Origin: Actinomyces sp. oral taxon 171 str. F0337
GTDB lineage: Bacteria; Actinomycetota; Actinomycetes; Actinomycetales; Actinomycetaceae
DNA length: 64,000 bases
NCBI RefSeq assembly: GCF_005696555.1
Contig: NZ_CP040005.1
Location: 1,364,001-1,428,000 of the forward strand
Direction: 5' to 3'
Position numbers and translations under genes: made by a program. Position 1 is the first letter of the stretch. Every line of letters begins with the position of its first letter. Of the stretch, positions 1-8,793 are shown piece by piece. Below the pieces are notes generated by a model that saw nothing but the letters and a program-made list of their open reading frames with translations, did not search any database and was not told the origin of the DNA.

Positions 1-1131
1 TCCTTCCGCGCCCGCAAGGAGGCCATCGTAGGAGGCATGGTGGCCGCTCACGAGAAGATGTTCCCCGCCTCCGGCATGGACTTCGTCAAGGGAACCGCAC
101 GTTTCGTGGGCGAGCGCACCGTCGAGATCGCCCTCAACGACGGCGGCCTGCGGCGCGTGCGCGGCGCCAAGGTCCTCATCAACACCGGCACCACGCCGTC
201 CGTTCCCCCGATCGAGGGCCTGTCCGACGTGCGCTACTGGACCAGCGAGGACCTGCTCACCCTGCCCGAGCTTCCCAGTGGCCTCACTGTCCTGGGCGGC
301 GGCGTCATCGGCGTCGAGATGGCCTCCCTCATGGGGCTCCTCGGAGTCCCGGTCACCATCGTCCACGCCGGGCCGCACATCCTGGACCGCGAGGACGAGG
401 ACGTCGCCGCTGAGGTGACCGCCGGCCTGAAGGCCCTGGGAGTCACGGTCCTGACCGGTGCGCCCGCCTCGAAGGTCGCCGCCGCGGCTGACGGGAACGG
501 CGTCGTCGTCACCACCGCCGACGGTCACGAGGTGAGCGGATCCCACCTGCTCGTCGCCCTGGGACGCACCCCCGTCACCGCCGGCCTCGGCCTGGAGACC
601 GCGGGCGTGGAGCTGACCGAGCGCGGCTTCGTGCGTGTCGACGACCACCTGCGCACTACCGCCGAGAACGTCTACGCCGCCGGTGACGTGGCCGGCACGC
701 CCCAGTTCACCCACGCCTCCTGGAACGACTTCCGCGTCCTGCGCGACCTCTTCGCCGGCAAGGAGGCATCCACTACCGGACGCCTCATCCCCTGGGCCGT
801 CTTCACCACGCCCGAGCTCGGGCACGTGGGCCTGACCGAGACCGAGGCCCGCGAGGCCGGCTACGAGGTACGCGTCGCCAAGACCCCGACGGCGGCCGTC
901 CCGCGCGCCAAGACCCTGGGCCGCACCGAGGGCTTCTTCAAGGTCATCATCGACGCCCGCACCGACCTCATCCTGGGCGCCGCCATCATCGGTGCCGAGG
1001 CCAGCGAGGTCGTCACCAGCATCCAGATGGCGATGCTGGGTGGCCTGATGTGGCAGCAGGTGCGTGACGCCGTCATCACCCACCCCACCATGAGCGAGGG
1101 ACTCAACATCGTCCTGGACTCCCTGGGCTGA
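1..1131 (+). CDS. FAD-dependent pyridine nucleotide-disulfide oxidoreductase (MerA/Lpd-like), 5' truncated by window
   Basis: The reading frame is open from base 1, so the N-terminal FAD-binding part lies outside the window and 376 residues remain. Visible are a GTTPSVPPIEG segment, the NAD(P)H-binding GGGVIGVEMAS motif, the second FAD-contact motif YAAGDVAG, and a C-terminal dimerisation domain ending with HPTMSE, the His-Glu pair typical of the dihydrolipoamide dehydrogenase/mercuric reductase family. The redox CxxxxC motif would lie upstream and cannot be checked, so the exact substrate (lipoamide, mercuric ion, another disulfide) is open. The in-frame ATG at 37 is not the true start because homology-like sequence continues before it. 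A strong hairpin follows the stop. Confidence 0.85.
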   Translation, partial: SFRARKEAIVGGMVAAHEKMFPASGMDFVKGTARFVGERTVEIALNDGGLRRVRGAKVLINTGTTPSVPPIEGLSDVRYWTSEDLLTLPELPSGLTVLGGGVIGVEMASLMGLLGVPVTIVHAGPHILDREDEDVAAEVTAGLKALGVTVLTGAPASKVAAAADGNGVVVTTADGHEVSGSHLLVALGRTPVTAGLGLETAGVELTERGFVRVDDHLRTTAENVYAAGDVAGTPQFTHASWNDFRVLRDLFAGKEASTTGRLIPWAVFTTPELGHVGLTETEAREAGYEVRVAKTPTAAVPRAKTLGRTEGFFKVIIDARTDLILGAAIIGAEASEVVTSIQMAMLGGLMWQQVRDAVITHPTMSEGLNIVLDSLG

Positions 1132-1145
1132 GAGCCTGAGGCCGG

Positions 1146-1185
1146 GCCCCGCCTGAACGGTCTGACCGACCCGCTCAGGCGGGGC
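1146..1185. terminator. Bidirectional terminator-like hairpin
   Basis: GCCCCGCCTGA (1146-1156) pairs perfectly with TCAGGCGGGGC (1175-1185) around an 18-nt loop. It lies between two convergent genes and its right arm overlaps the stop codon of the minus-strand gene, so it probably ends both transcripts. There is no clear T run. Confidence 0.6.
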
Positions 1186-1777
1186 GCACCCCCAGGTTCT
1201 CGACGCGCTCGGCCCCCGGCAGTGCTGCCAGCAGTGCTCCGGGCACCAGTAGCTTGGAGTGGCGCACACCCGAGCCGATGAGCACCGTGGTCCGGTCCGC
1301 CACGGCGCCGTCGATGAAGAGCCTCCAGTCCTCTGGCAGACCGACCGGTGTGATCCCGCCGTACTCCATGCCGCTCATCTCCACTGCCCGCTCCACCGGC
1401 AGGAATGAGGCCTTACGCACGTCAATGCGCTTCTTGACGACGTGGTTGACGTCAGCGAAGTCGGTGGCGCGCACGACGCAGGCGGCGATGCGCTCCTGGC
1501 CGGTGCGCTTACCGGCCACGAGCACGCAGTTCCCGGTCGCCTCGGGGTCCAGGTCATAGTGCGCGTTGAGGGCGTCAGTGTCGGAGTGGGCCGGGTCAAT
1601 GGGAACCACCTGCGCCTGACGGACCAGGTCCGCGCCCTCGGGCGAGGCCGCCTCCAGCGCCCGCAGCGCGGCGGCCACCGGCTCAGCGAGCAGATCGGTA
1701 CGCTCCAGAGCCGGCTGCCAGCCGATCTCCGCGGCGAAGACCTCAGCCGGGTCGCGCAGAACACTCATTCCTCTCAT
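1175..1777 (-). CDS. YbaK/EbsC-family aminoacyl-tRNA deacylase
   Basis: A 200-residue protein of the YbaK/ProX editing-domain type, which hydrolyses mischarged aminoacyl-tRNA (typically Cys-tRNAPro). Family features are the central GKRTGQERIAACVVRATDF region, a VKKRIDVRKASF segment carrying the conserved Lys, and GYGGITPVGL-like EYGGITPVGLP near residue 150. The ATG at 1777 overlaps the stop of the upstream acetyltransferase as ATGA, implying translational coupling; an internal ATG at 1768 is an alternative. The specificity (Cys, Ala or another residue) cannot be read from the sequence. Confidence 0.8.
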   Translation of the reverse strand: MRGMSVLRDPAEVFAAEIGWQPALERTDLLAEPVAAALRALEAASPEGADLVRQAQVVPIDPAHSDTDALNAHYDLDPEATGNCVLVAGKRTGQERIAACVVRATDFADVNHVVKKRIDVRKASFLPVERAVEMSGMEYGGITPVGLPEDWRLFIDGAVADRTTVLIGSGVRHSKLLVPGALLAALPGAERVENLGVRPA

Positions 1778-2427
1778 CCTTTCGACGACGTCGAGCGCCT
1801 CTCGATGCGCTCCACCAGACGGGTCCTGACCCCGGGCCACTGCTGCGGGGTGATGGCGAACATGGCTGTGTCGCGCGTGCGCCCCTCCTCGCCGGGAGCC
1901 AGGGAGGGCTGCCAGGCGCGCAGGATCCCCTCGAAGGTCGCGCCCAGCGCCGCGATCGCACCGCGAGCCAGCTCGTTGCGCGCATCGGTCTTGATGTCCA
2001 CGCGGTCCACGCCCCACTCCTCAAAAGCCTGTGTGAGCAGCAGGAGCTTGGCGGCCGGGTTGACGGCGGTGCCGCGAACAGCCGGCGAGAGCCAGGAGGA
2101 GCCGACCTCGACGGCGAAGAGCCGCCCGTCCGGCATCCATCGGGGTGTCAGGTAGGCGGTGTGCCCGACGACGCGGCCGGTGGCGACCTCCACCTGGGCG
2201 AACGGCGCGTAGGTACCTGTGTCCCGGCGGGCCAGGCTATGAGCCACATAGTCTTCGACCGTCTCCGGTGCCGGCACCGTGGCGAAAGGGCTGGTCGCGG
2301 CTGCCTCGGCGGCCTGCTGCAGCCCCGGCACGTGCTGGGGCTGCAGTGGCTCCAGGCGCACGATGTCGCCCTTCAGCACGCCACAGGTCAGAACGGGGGA
2401 GGGGGTGTGCGACTCGGTAGTGCTCAT
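1774..2427 (-). CDS. GNAT-family N-acetyltransferase (RimJ/RimL type)
   Basis: A 217-residue acetyltransferase of the RimL-like branch. It opens the usual way (GDIVRLEPLQPQHVPGL), has a VGHTAYL strand, and a core EVGSSWLSPAVRGTAVNPAAK region corresponding to the acetyl-CoA pyrophosphate-binding segment, followed by RNELARGAIAALGATFEG, typical of the family C-terminal half. Such enzymes acetylate N-terminal or small-molecule amines; the substrate is not predictable here. It is the first gene of a two-gene unit with the YbaK-like deacylase and is divergent from trmL across a 67-bp gap. Confidence 0.8.
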   Translation of the reverse strand: MSTTESHTPSPVLTCGVLKGDIVRLEPLQPQHVPGLQQAAEAAATSPFATVPAPETVEDYVAHSLARRDTGTYAPFAQVEVATGRVVGHTAYLTPRWMPDGRLFAVEVGSSWLSPAVRGTAVNPAAKLLLLTQAFEEWGVDRVDIKTDARNELARGAIAALGATFEGILRAWQPSLAPGEEGRTRDTAMFAITPQQWPGVRTRLVERIERRSTSSKG

Positions 2428-2494
2428 GCCTCAAGCATGGCAGCCGTGGCGCAGTCGCCGTCGGGACGCCTCAGTATGTGGTCTCATTGTCCCC

Positions 2495-2953
2495 GTGCTG
2501 CACGTCATCTTCTTCTCCCCGCGCATCCCGGGCAACACCGGGGCGGCGATCCGCCTGAGCGCCAACACCGGTGCCATGCTCCACCTCGTGGACCCCCTGT
2601 TCGACATGGATGACGCCAAGCTGCGCCGCGCCGGCCTGGACTACCACGACCTGGCCAGCACGCGCGTCCACGCTACCTGGCAGAAGTGCCTCGAGCAGAT
2701 CCCCGGACGCATCTTCGCCTTCACCTCCCACACCGAGCGCCTCTACACCCAGGTCGACTGGCACGGCGACGACGCCCTCCTGTTCGGCCCCGAGCCCACC
2801 GGCCTGCCCCAGGAGATCCTCGACCACCCGCGGGTGAGCGCCCACCTGCGCATCCCCATGGTGGAGGGCAACCGCTCCCTCAACCTGGCCAACTCCGCCG
2901 CCATCGGCCTGTACGAGGCCTGGCGGTCCCTGGGCTTCGTCGGAGGAGCCTGA
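2495..2953 (+). CDS. trmL: tRNA (cytidine/uridine-34-2'-O)-methyltransferase TrmL
   Basis: A 152-residue SPOUT (SpoU) methyltransferase matching TrmL/CspR in length. The N terminus HVIFFSPRIPGNTGAAIRL is the family signature. The knotted SAM-binding C-terminal part shows LLFGPEPTGLP, LRIPM and EGNRSLNLANSAAI. TrmL modifies the wobble ribose of tRNALeu. I chose the GTG at 2495 because it places the first strand at the normal position; the frame remains open upstream, but that stretch lies over the divergent gene's start region and has no family character. Confidence 0.88.
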   Translation: MLHVIFFSPRIPGNTGAAIRLSANTGAMLHLVDPLFDMDDAKLRRAGLDYHDLASTRVHATWQKCLEQIPGRIFAFTSHTERLYTQVDWHGDDALLFGPEPTGLPQEILDHPRVSAHLRIPMVEGNRSLNLANSAAIGLYEAWRSLGFVGGA

Positions 2954-2974
2954 GCTCCTGCTTCAACCGCCTTC

Positions 2975-3838
2975 TCAGAGCATGCCGGCGGGGCGGATCG
3001 CCAGGTCCTCCACGACCGCGTCCATCGGGGTGTTCACGGCCAGGCGCACGGCCGCTGCCACCGACTGCGGCGCCATATGGTCCGCAGCCCGGTAGGCGGG
3101 GGTGGCCATGATCCCCTCGGTGCGCAGGCGCGCCGCATTGAAGGCGTGCAACCGCTCCTGCATAGGGGTGTCCACCCGACCCGGGTAGATCGAGGTGACC
3201 CGCACCTTGCCCGTCTCCTCCTGACGCAGCGTGTCAGCCAAGGACTTCAGCCCCGCCTTGGAGGCGGAGTAGAGGGCGTTGCCCGACCGGGGGCTCACTC
3301 CGGCGCCGGAGTTGATGAACACCGTCAGCCCACGGGCCTCTCGCAGTGCCGGCAGCAGCAGGCTCGTCAGGTACGCCGTCGCCACCAGGTTGAGGTTCAG
3401 AACCGCCCGCCAGCGCGTGGGCGTGATCTTGTCAACGGCACCGGGTGCCTCCATGCCGGCGCTGTGCACCAGCACGTCGAGGCTCTCAATATCGATCCGG
3501 CTGACCAACCTCGCCAGGGCCGTGTCGTCGGTCAGGTCGACCGGACAGATGAGGACTGCCGTCTTGGACTCCTCCTCCAGTGCGAGCGCCAGCTCCTCCA
3601 GGTCGTTGACGGAGCGGGCCAACAGAATGAGGTCGTGATCCCGGGCCAGGTCCCTGGCCACGGCCAGGCCGATCCCGGAGGTCGCCCCGGTGATCAGGGC
3701 GATGGGGCGGCGCTGGTGGCGGCCGGAACCGGCGCGCGTGAATCCATGAGCGGGAGTGAAGGGGACGGACTCCCCCTGACGACGACGTCGGCCGGCCTTG
3801 GAGGCCGAGGCGTCGACCTGGGCGATCTGTGGACTCAC
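2975..3838 (-). CDS. Short-chain dehydrogenase/reductase
   Basis: A 287-residue classical SDR. After about 45 low-complexity residues come the Rossmann glycine motif TGATSGIG, an acidic D in CPVDLTDD, the HSAGME motif, and the catalytic Ser (NSGAG) followed by Tyr-Lys in YSASK. The GTG start at 3838 overlaps the stop of the upstream PEBP-like gene as GTGA. This was preferred because the open frame running further upstream only shadows that gene. Substrate unknown. Confidence 0.85.
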   Translation of the reverse strand: MSPQIAQVDASASKAGRRRRQGESVPFTPAHGFTRAGSGRHQRRPIALITGATSGIGLAVARDLARDHDLILLARSVNDLEELALALEEESKTAVLICPVDLTDDTALARLVSRIDIESLDVLVHSAGMEAPGAVDKITPTRWRAVLNLNLVATAYLTSLLLPALREARGLTVFINSGAGVSPRSGNALYSASKAGLKSLADTLRQEETGKVRVTSIYPGRVDTPMQERLHAFNAARLRTEGIMATPAYRAADHMAPQSVAAAVRLAVNTPMDAVVEDLAIRPAGML

Positions 3839-4410
3839 TGGCCGTCCCTGAGGAAGGCGGCGGCCCCGAGCTCCCCGGGCACGGAGTAGGTGGCGGTGAG
3901 CGTGGCCCGGGCGATGCAGTGAGGTGCCAGGGTGAAGGCCGCCTTGGCGGGACTGGCCTCGTCGTTCAGGCCCAGAGTGTCCACGTCCAGGGCGGAGACG
4001 GTGAAGACGTAGCGGTGGTCGCCGTCGCCCGCCGGCGGGTAGGGGCCGAACCAGGCGTGGTCGCCCGAGTCCCCGGCCAGGTGGAAGGCGGCACCGTCGA
4101 GCTGAAGGTCGCTGGCCCCCGAGCCCCGCTCCAGCGAGGTGACCGAGGCGTCCAGGTCCACGATGGTCCAGTGCCACCAGCCCGACATGGTCGGAGCGTC
4201 CGGGTTGAAGCAGGACACGACGAAGGACTGCGTCTGCTCGGGGAAGCCCGACCAGCTCAAGGCGGGGGAGACGTTGTCGTGGATACCGGTGAAGATGTCC
4301 GGGATCCGTCCCCGCTCGGTCAGGTCCGCAGAGGTCAGCGTGAAGGAGGGGACCGAGGGCAGGAGGCCGGTAGGGGCCGGCGGGCGGGGGCGAGTGAGGT
4401 CGGCTGTCAT
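3835..4410 (-). CDS. YbhB/YbcL-type phosphatidylethanolamine-binding-like protein
   Basis: A 191-residue member of the bacterial PEBP/Raf-kinase-inhibitor-like family. Diagnostic elements are NVSPALSWSGFP, FVVSCFNPDAPTMSGWWHW, the GDSGDHAWFGPYPPAGD loop, and the HRYVFTVSALD strand. The family has a small anion-binding pocket; its bacterial role is mostly unknown. The start at ATG 4410 is supported by GGAGGT six bases upstream. An ATG at 4464 in the same frame lacks such a site. Coupled to the SDR by a 4-bp overlap. Confidence 0.85.
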   Translation of the reverse strand: MTADLTRPRPPAPTGLLPSVPSFTLTSADLTERGRIPDIFTGIHDNVSPALSWSGFPEQTQSFVVSCFNPDAPTMSGWWHWTIVDLDASVTSLERGSGASDLQLDGAAFHLAGDSGDHAWFGPYPPAGDGDHRYVFTVSALDVDTLGLNDEASPAKAAFTLAPHCIARATLTATYSVPGELGAAAFLRDGQ

Positions 4411-4609
4411 AGGTGTACCTCCAGGCAGGTGATGGATAGGGGTGGTGGCCTTCCATGAGGGCACAGGCCCACTGTAGACGCCACTCCGCAGACCCGTCCC
4501 TGTGGATCTCCTGTGGGAGAACTTCGCAGACTCGTCATGCTGTGAGACCTCCTTGTTGCCGGCGCCCCCGATTGATGTCGCAGCGCAGCGTTATCCTGAA
4601 CGACAGGCA

Positions 4610-4625
4610 TCGAACCTATGTACAG
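4610..4625 (+). promoter_or_regulatory. Candidate LexA (SOS) box upstream of imuA'
   Basis: TCGAACctatGTACAG matches the actinobacterial SOS consensus TCGAAC-N4-GTTCGA perfectly in the left half and partly in the right. It lies just before the imuA' ribosome-binding site, where a LexA repressor would block transcription. Confidence 0.55.
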
Positions 4626-4638
4626 AAGGAGGGGTGTC

Positions 4639-5466
4639 ATGAGAGCCTCGACCACGCGCGCGCCATCGGACACCCAGAACCGCCTCAACCAGGCCCGCCT
4701 CGCCCTGAGACTGGCCGAGGAACGCACCGGACTACGCGACTGCGCAGCCCTGACAGTGCAGCGCGCCCTCCCCGCGGCGCCCTCTGCCTGGCAGGGTTCC
4801 GGTGTCCTCACCCTCCAAGGATCCACCACCGTCCTCCTGGCCGCCCTCGCCCTGCGCCAGGGCGCTACCGGCTGGTGCGGCGTCATCGGGGGAGACGAGC
4901 TGGGCTGGTGCGCGGCCACCGAGGTCGGCCTCGACCTCAACCGGGTCCTCACCGTCCCAACCTCCCTCCTCGATGACGCCTCCACCCCGACGGTCACCGC
5001 CGCCCTGCTCGACGGCGTCGATGTCCTCCTCATCGGCGCCCCCGTCGCCGAACGCCTGCGCCCCCAGCACCGCAGACGCCTGCTGGCCCGGGCGCGCGAG
5101 CGCGGCCGCCTCATCCTGACCCCCGCCCGCTGGGAAGGCGCCCGCATCCTCCAGGCCGGCCCCCTGGCCCCCGACACCGGAACCGGGAACACACCTCCCG
5201 CTCAGGACCCGGTGGAGGCCCCCGGAAGGCCCTCCGCCGACGGCGTCGTCATTCCCATCGGGCGAGGAGGCTCACCCTCCCCGGTGCGAGCCATCGAGAT
5301 GCCAGCCGGATACCTCCAACGCCTCACCTGGGCCCTGACCGACCCGCAGCGCCCACGGCTCACCGCTACCGAAGAGCTCACGCTCTCACTGTCCGCCGAA
5401 GGACTGCGCACAGGTTCTCGCAACGCCGTCGACTCGGCCCCCAATCCGCAGGAGGCGACCGGATGA
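4639..5466 (+). CDS. imuA': ImuA'-like mutasome accessory protein
   Basis: A 275-residue protein coupled (ATGA overlap) to imuB, the arrangement of the actinobacterial imuA'-imuB cassette. ImuA' is a diverged RecA/SulA-like protein that bridges ImuB and the error-prone polymerase DnaE2 in SOS translesion synthesis. Visible are a QGSGVLTLQGSTTVLLAAL segment and a CGVIGGDELGWCAATEVG segment resembling degenerate RecA-core strands, without an intact Walker A motif. The start at ATG 4639 has AGGAGG six bases upstream; an upstream ATG (4618) lies inside the LexA-box-like site. Assignment rests on position, size and weak motifs. Confidence 0.75.
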   Translation: MRASTTRAPSDTQNRLNQARLALRLAEERTGLRDCAALTVQRALPAAPSAWQGSGVLTLQGSTTVLLAALALRQGATGWCGVIGGDELGWCAATEVGLDLNRVLTVPTSLLDDASTPTVTAALLDGVDVLLIGAPVAERLRPQHRRRLLARARERGRLILTPARWEGARILQAGPLAPDTGTGNTPPAQDPVEAPGRPSADGVVIPIGRGGSPSPVRAIEMPAGYLQRLTWALTDPQRPRLTATEELTLSLSAEGLRTGSRNAVDSAPNPQEATG

Positions 5467-7163
5467 ACCCGCCACAGCCGACCCCGCCGTCCGACCCGCC
5501 CGCCTCCAGACTCGTGGCCATCTGGGTCCCCGACTGGCCCGTCGTCGCCCTCACCCTGGAGACCCGCCAACAGCGTCGACACGCCCGTGCACGCCAAGGA
5601 GCCCCTCACCTGCCGGACCCGGCCACCGAGCCCGTCGCCGTCGTCGGCGCTCGCGGAGTCCTCGCCGCCTCCGCCCCGGCTCGCCGCGCCGGCATCACCA
5701 CGGGCATGCGACTGCGCACTGCCCGGTCCCTGTGCCCTGAGCTCACCGTTCTCCCTCCCCAGGAGGAACGCCAGAGCCGCGCCTTCGAAACCGTCATGGA
5801 GGCCCTCGGCTCCCTCCTGGCAGACCCCACGGTGGCCCGCCCCGGGCTGGCCCTGTCCAGCGCCAGAGGACCCGCCGCCTGGATCGGCGGAGAAGAGCCC
5901 CTCGCCTCGGCCCTCGTGGAGACCGTCACCCAGGAGGCCGACGTCGAGTGTCAGATCGGCATCGCCGACTCCCTGTCCGGAGCCGTCCTGGCCGCCCGCC
6001 AAGGCATCATCGTCGAACCAGGACGGACCCCGGAGTTCCTCGCCCCCTGGCCCCTGGACGCACTCCTGACCTGCCTGCCCCTCAGCCGCCTACGACGCGA
6101 CGCCCGCCCCCTGCTGGAGACCTTCACCCGACTCGGCCTGCGCACCCTGGCGGACCTGGCGGCCCTGCCCAGAAAAGACGTCACCGCTCGCTTCGGCCCC
6201 CTGGGGAGCAGGCTCCACCAGCTGGCCGCCGGCACCCACCACGAGGCCCCCGCCATGCCCCGGCCGGCTCAGGACATCACCGTCACCTCCGAGCTCGACC
6301 CTCCCGTCGAGCGCGCGGACACCGCGGCCTTCGCCGCCCGCCACCTCGCCGAGAACCTGGCGGCCCGCCTCCTGTCCGCAGGGCTCGCCGTCGGACGCCT
6401 CTGCGTTGCCGCCCGCTGCGAGGACGGCACCGACCTGGCCCGAAGCTGGATGCTGGAGGCCATTCCCACCCCCACCGAGCTCACCGAGCGCGTGCGCTGG
6501 CAGCTCGAGGGGTGGCTCTCCGGACGCTCCGGGCGCCCACCCTCCTCCGGACTGACCCACCTGAGCCTGACGGCCCTCGAGCTGAGCCCGGCCACGACCT
6601 CCCAGACGGGACTGTGGCAAGCGCCGGGTCACCAGGGCCAGGCACGCGCCCGCCGCACCGCCGAGCGTGTGGAGTCCCTCCTCGGAGCCGGAAGCATCCA
6701 GGTTCCCCAGGTCATTCCCGGGCGAGACCCGCGCTCACGGGTGCGTCTGATTCCCTGGGGTGAGAGCGGAGGCGTAGGTGACTCCACGGGTGATGAACCG
6801 GCGCCCTGGAGCGGGGCTCTGCCTGAGCCCTCGCCCTCTATCGTCCTGCCCCGGCCGGTTCCCGCGTGCCTCACCGACATTCAGGGGAGAGAGCTCGGCG
6901 TCGACATCCACGGTCAGCTCGACGGTGTCCCCGGCTTCCTCAGCGTCGACGACGGTGCGGATGACGCTGAGGATGATGCTGTTGAGAGCGTGCCCCGGAT
7001 GGAGTCCGTGCTCCTGTGGGCCGGCCCCTGGCCGGTCGACGAGGGCTGGTGGACCTCTCGAGGGCCTTCGCGTCGCGCCTACCTCCAGGTGGTCACTGAG
7101 GTCGGGCCGCCCCGCCTGCTGGTGCGATCAGGCCGGTGGTGGCTCGATGCCGTCTACTCCTGA
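5463..7163 (+). CDS. imuB: ImuB, catalytically inactive Y-family polymerase-like clamp-binding protein
   Basis: A 566-residue DinB-related protein. Fingers/palm-like sequence appears around residues 15-120 (AIWVPDWPVVAL; AGITTGMRLRTARSLCP), and a helix-hairpin-helix-like DVTARFGPLGSRLHQLAAG near 240. The acidic residues that bind metal in active Y-family enzymes are not in place, as expected for ImuB. QTGLWQ near residue 380 fits the beta-clamp-binding pattern (QxxLW). The last ~50 residues (GPWPVDEGWW ... SGRWWLDAVYS) resemble a small domain often separate or C-terminal in ImuB relatives. Overlaps imuA' by 4 bp and runs 36 bp into the convergent PAP2 gene. Confidence 0.88.
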   Translation: MNPPQPTPPSDPPASRLVAIWVPDWPVVALTLETRQQRRHARARQGAPHLPDPATEPVAVVGARGVLAASAPARRAGITTGMRLRTARSLCPELTVLPPQEERQSRAFETVMEALGSLLADPTVARPGLALSSARGPAAWIGGEEPLASALVETVTQEADVECQIGIADSLSGAVLAARQGIIVEPGRTPEFLAPWPLDALLTCLPLSRLRRDARPLLETFTRLGLRTLADLAALPRKDVTARFGPLGSRLHQLAAGTHHEAPAMPRPAQDITVTSELDPPVERADTAAFAARHLAENLAARLLSAGLAVGRLCVAARCEDGTDLARSWMLEAIPTPTELTERVRWQLEGWLSGRSGRPPSSGLTHLSLTALELSPATTSQTGLWQAPGHQGQARARRTAERVESLLGAGSIQVPQVIPGRDPRSRVRLIPWGESGGVGDSTGDEPAPWSGALPEPSPSIVLPRPVPACLTDIQGRELGVDIHGQLDGVPGFLSVDDGADDAEDDAVESVPRMESVLLWAGPWPVDEGWWTSRGPSRRAYLQVVTEVGPPRLLVRSGRWWLDAVYS

Positions 7164-7871
7164 GGAGCTATCGGATGGCCCGGCTGCAGGGATCGAGATC
7201 GGGCGCCGTCGTCCCTTCAGCCACAGGAGTGCCAGCGTCACCAGGCACAGCCAGGCCACCCCCAGGGACCAGCCGGCCAGGACGTCGGTCATCCAGTGGT
7301 AGCCCAGGTAGACGCGGGAGGTTCCCACCAGCAGGGTCGCCCCCGCCGCCGCCATGATCGCCAAGGCCCGGTACAGGGTCACCGCAGTTGATGTCAGAAC
7401 CATCCCCGCCAGCATGCCGGCGAAGACGGCCGTGTTGAAGGAGTGCCCCGAGGGGAAGGAGGTGGTTGAGGCGGGGGTGCCCAGAAGGGTGTCGGTCGAG
7501 GGGCGTGTACGCCTGAAAATCTCTTTGAGCGCTACCGTCAACAGGCTGGAGCCGACCATCGTGAGGGTCAGGACCAGTGCGCGCACGCGGTGGTCCCGCA
7601 TGAAGAGGAGAGCGGCGCAGATCGCGGTCAGTATCGTCAGTCCCACGGTGGATCCCAGGGCGGTGAACACCTGCATGATGACGGTCAGAGCCGGGTGGCG
7701 CTCATCCACGGCCCAGGTGGTGACGCTCTGGTCATGAGGCGCCAGACCCGTCCCGGAGCTCGTGGTCAGGGCCAGCCAGGAGAACAGTGACAGTGTGATG
7801 ACGGCGGTCGCGGCCAGTGCACCGGCCTGCCTGGTGCGCCAAGTGTGAGGCAGGTGGTCGAGTGAGAGCAT
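7128..7871 (-). CDS. PAP2-family membrane phosphatase
   Basis: A 247-residue integral membrane protein with six probable transmembrane helices and all three phosphatase signatures: KEIFRRTRP (KX6RP), FPSGHSF (PSGH), and SRVYLGYHWMTDV (SRX5HX3D). Such enzymes dephosphorylate lipid pyrophosphates or phosphatidic acid at the membrane face; undecaprenyl pyrophosphate recycling is possible but not shown. Its 3' end overlaps imuB on the other strand, so it interrupts the imuB-dnaE2 order. Confidence 0.88.
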   Translation of the reverse strand: MLSLDHLPHTWRTRQAGALAATAVITLSLFSWLALTTSSGTGLAPHDQSVTTWAVDERHPALTVIMQVFTALGSTVGLTILTAICAALLFMRDHRVRALVLTLTMVGSSLLTVALKEIFRRTRPSTDTLLGTPASTTSFPSGHSFNTAVFAGMLAGMVLTSTAVTLYRALAIMAAAGATLLVGTSRVYLGYHWMTDVLAGWSLGVAWLCLVTLALLWLKGRRRPISIPAAGPSDSSSGVDGIEPPPA

Positions 7872-8018
7872 GAGGGGGAGGTTATCCGGGCTGGTCTGGA
7901 TGAGGCTATGCGTGCGCCATGGAGCGGCTGAGCGGCGTCGTCACGTCCTGTCCGCGCCCGGGGCGCTCGGCGGGTAGCATCCGGCCCGAGTGATCTGACC
8001 CGGCTCAGGAGGACCCGC

Positions 8019-8666
8019 TTGGCCAAGCTCTACTTCCGCTACGGCGCCATGAACTCCGGTAAGTCCACCGGGCTTCTCCAGACCGCCTACAACTACGAGG
8101 AACGCGGTCAGCGCGTCCTGCTCCTCAAGGCGGTGGTCGATACCAAGGGTGAGGACTCAGTGGTCTCCCGGCTCGGGGTGTCGCGCCGCGTTGACCTTCT
8201 CGTCGACACCGACGACGACCTACGCGCCCTGGTGCACCGCCGGGCCCTGGCAGGTGTGCGGCCCGTCTGCCACGAGGGCGCCGCTCCGCGGAGGACCATG
8301 TCCTTGCGAGAGGTTCTTGACTGCGTGCTCGTCGACGAGGCCCAGTTCCTCACGGCCCTTCAGGTGGACCAGCTCATGGAGATCGCACTGATGGACGACG
8401 TGCCCGTCCTGGCCTACGGGATCCGCACTGACTTCCGCACAATCAGCTTTCCCGGGTCGCGGAGGCTGCTGGAGATCGCCCACTCCCTCGAGGAGCTCAA
8501 GACCATATGCCGCTGCGGGCGCAAGGCCGTCTTCAATGCCCGCAAGGTGGGGGAGTCCTTCGTCTTCGATGGCGATCAGGTGGCCATCGACTCCGAGGAC
8601 ATCACATACGAGTCGCTGTGCGGTCAGTGCTACCTCGCCGCAGGCGGGAGGCTTCCCGGCCGGTGA
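8019..8666 (+). CDS. tdk: Thymidine kinase (type II)
   Basis: A 215-residue cytosolic thymidine kinase that phosphorylates thymidine (or deoxyuridine) for salvage. Walker A GAMNSGKST is at residues 9-17, the Walker B-like VLVDEAQFL near 105, and two Cys pairs (CRCG near 165; CGQC near 205) form the structural zinc site. The start is TTG at 8019 with AGGAGG eight bases upstream; no ATG precedes the P loop. Confidence 0.93.
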   Translation: MAKLYFRYGAMNSGKSTGLLQTAYNYEERGQRVLLLKAVVDTKGEDSVVSRLGVSRRVDLLVDTDDDLRALVHRRALAGVRPVCHEGAAPRRTMSLREVLDCVLVDEAQFLTALQVDQLMEIALMDDVPVLAYGIRTDFRTISFPGSRRLLEIAHSLEELKTICRCGRKAVFNARKVGESFVFDGDQVAIDSEDITYESLCGQCYLAAGGRLPGR

Positions 8667-8749
8667 TCCGGGCTCCGGGACTGTGCTTGTGCTGGCGGGA
8701 GTACAAGGCTGATCGAGGAGAGGGTGCCAGGAAACATCCCTCGCTCCGA

Positions 8750-8785
8750 GATATTCCTTGTATTCGGGGTATTACAAGCATTATC
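8750..8785. promoter_or_regulatory. 15-bp-arm imperfect palindrome, candidate operator of the satD-like gene
   Basis: Two 15-bp arms (8750-8764 and 8771-8785) match at 13 of 15 positions around a 6-bp centre; the perfect core is CTTGTA-N10-TACAAG. It ends 8 bp before the GTG start of the next gene, so a bound protein would block its expression. The downstream protein has a C-terminal helix-turn-helix and is a natural candidate for autoregulation (inference). Confidence 0.55.
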
Positions 8786-8793
8786 GTGAAGCC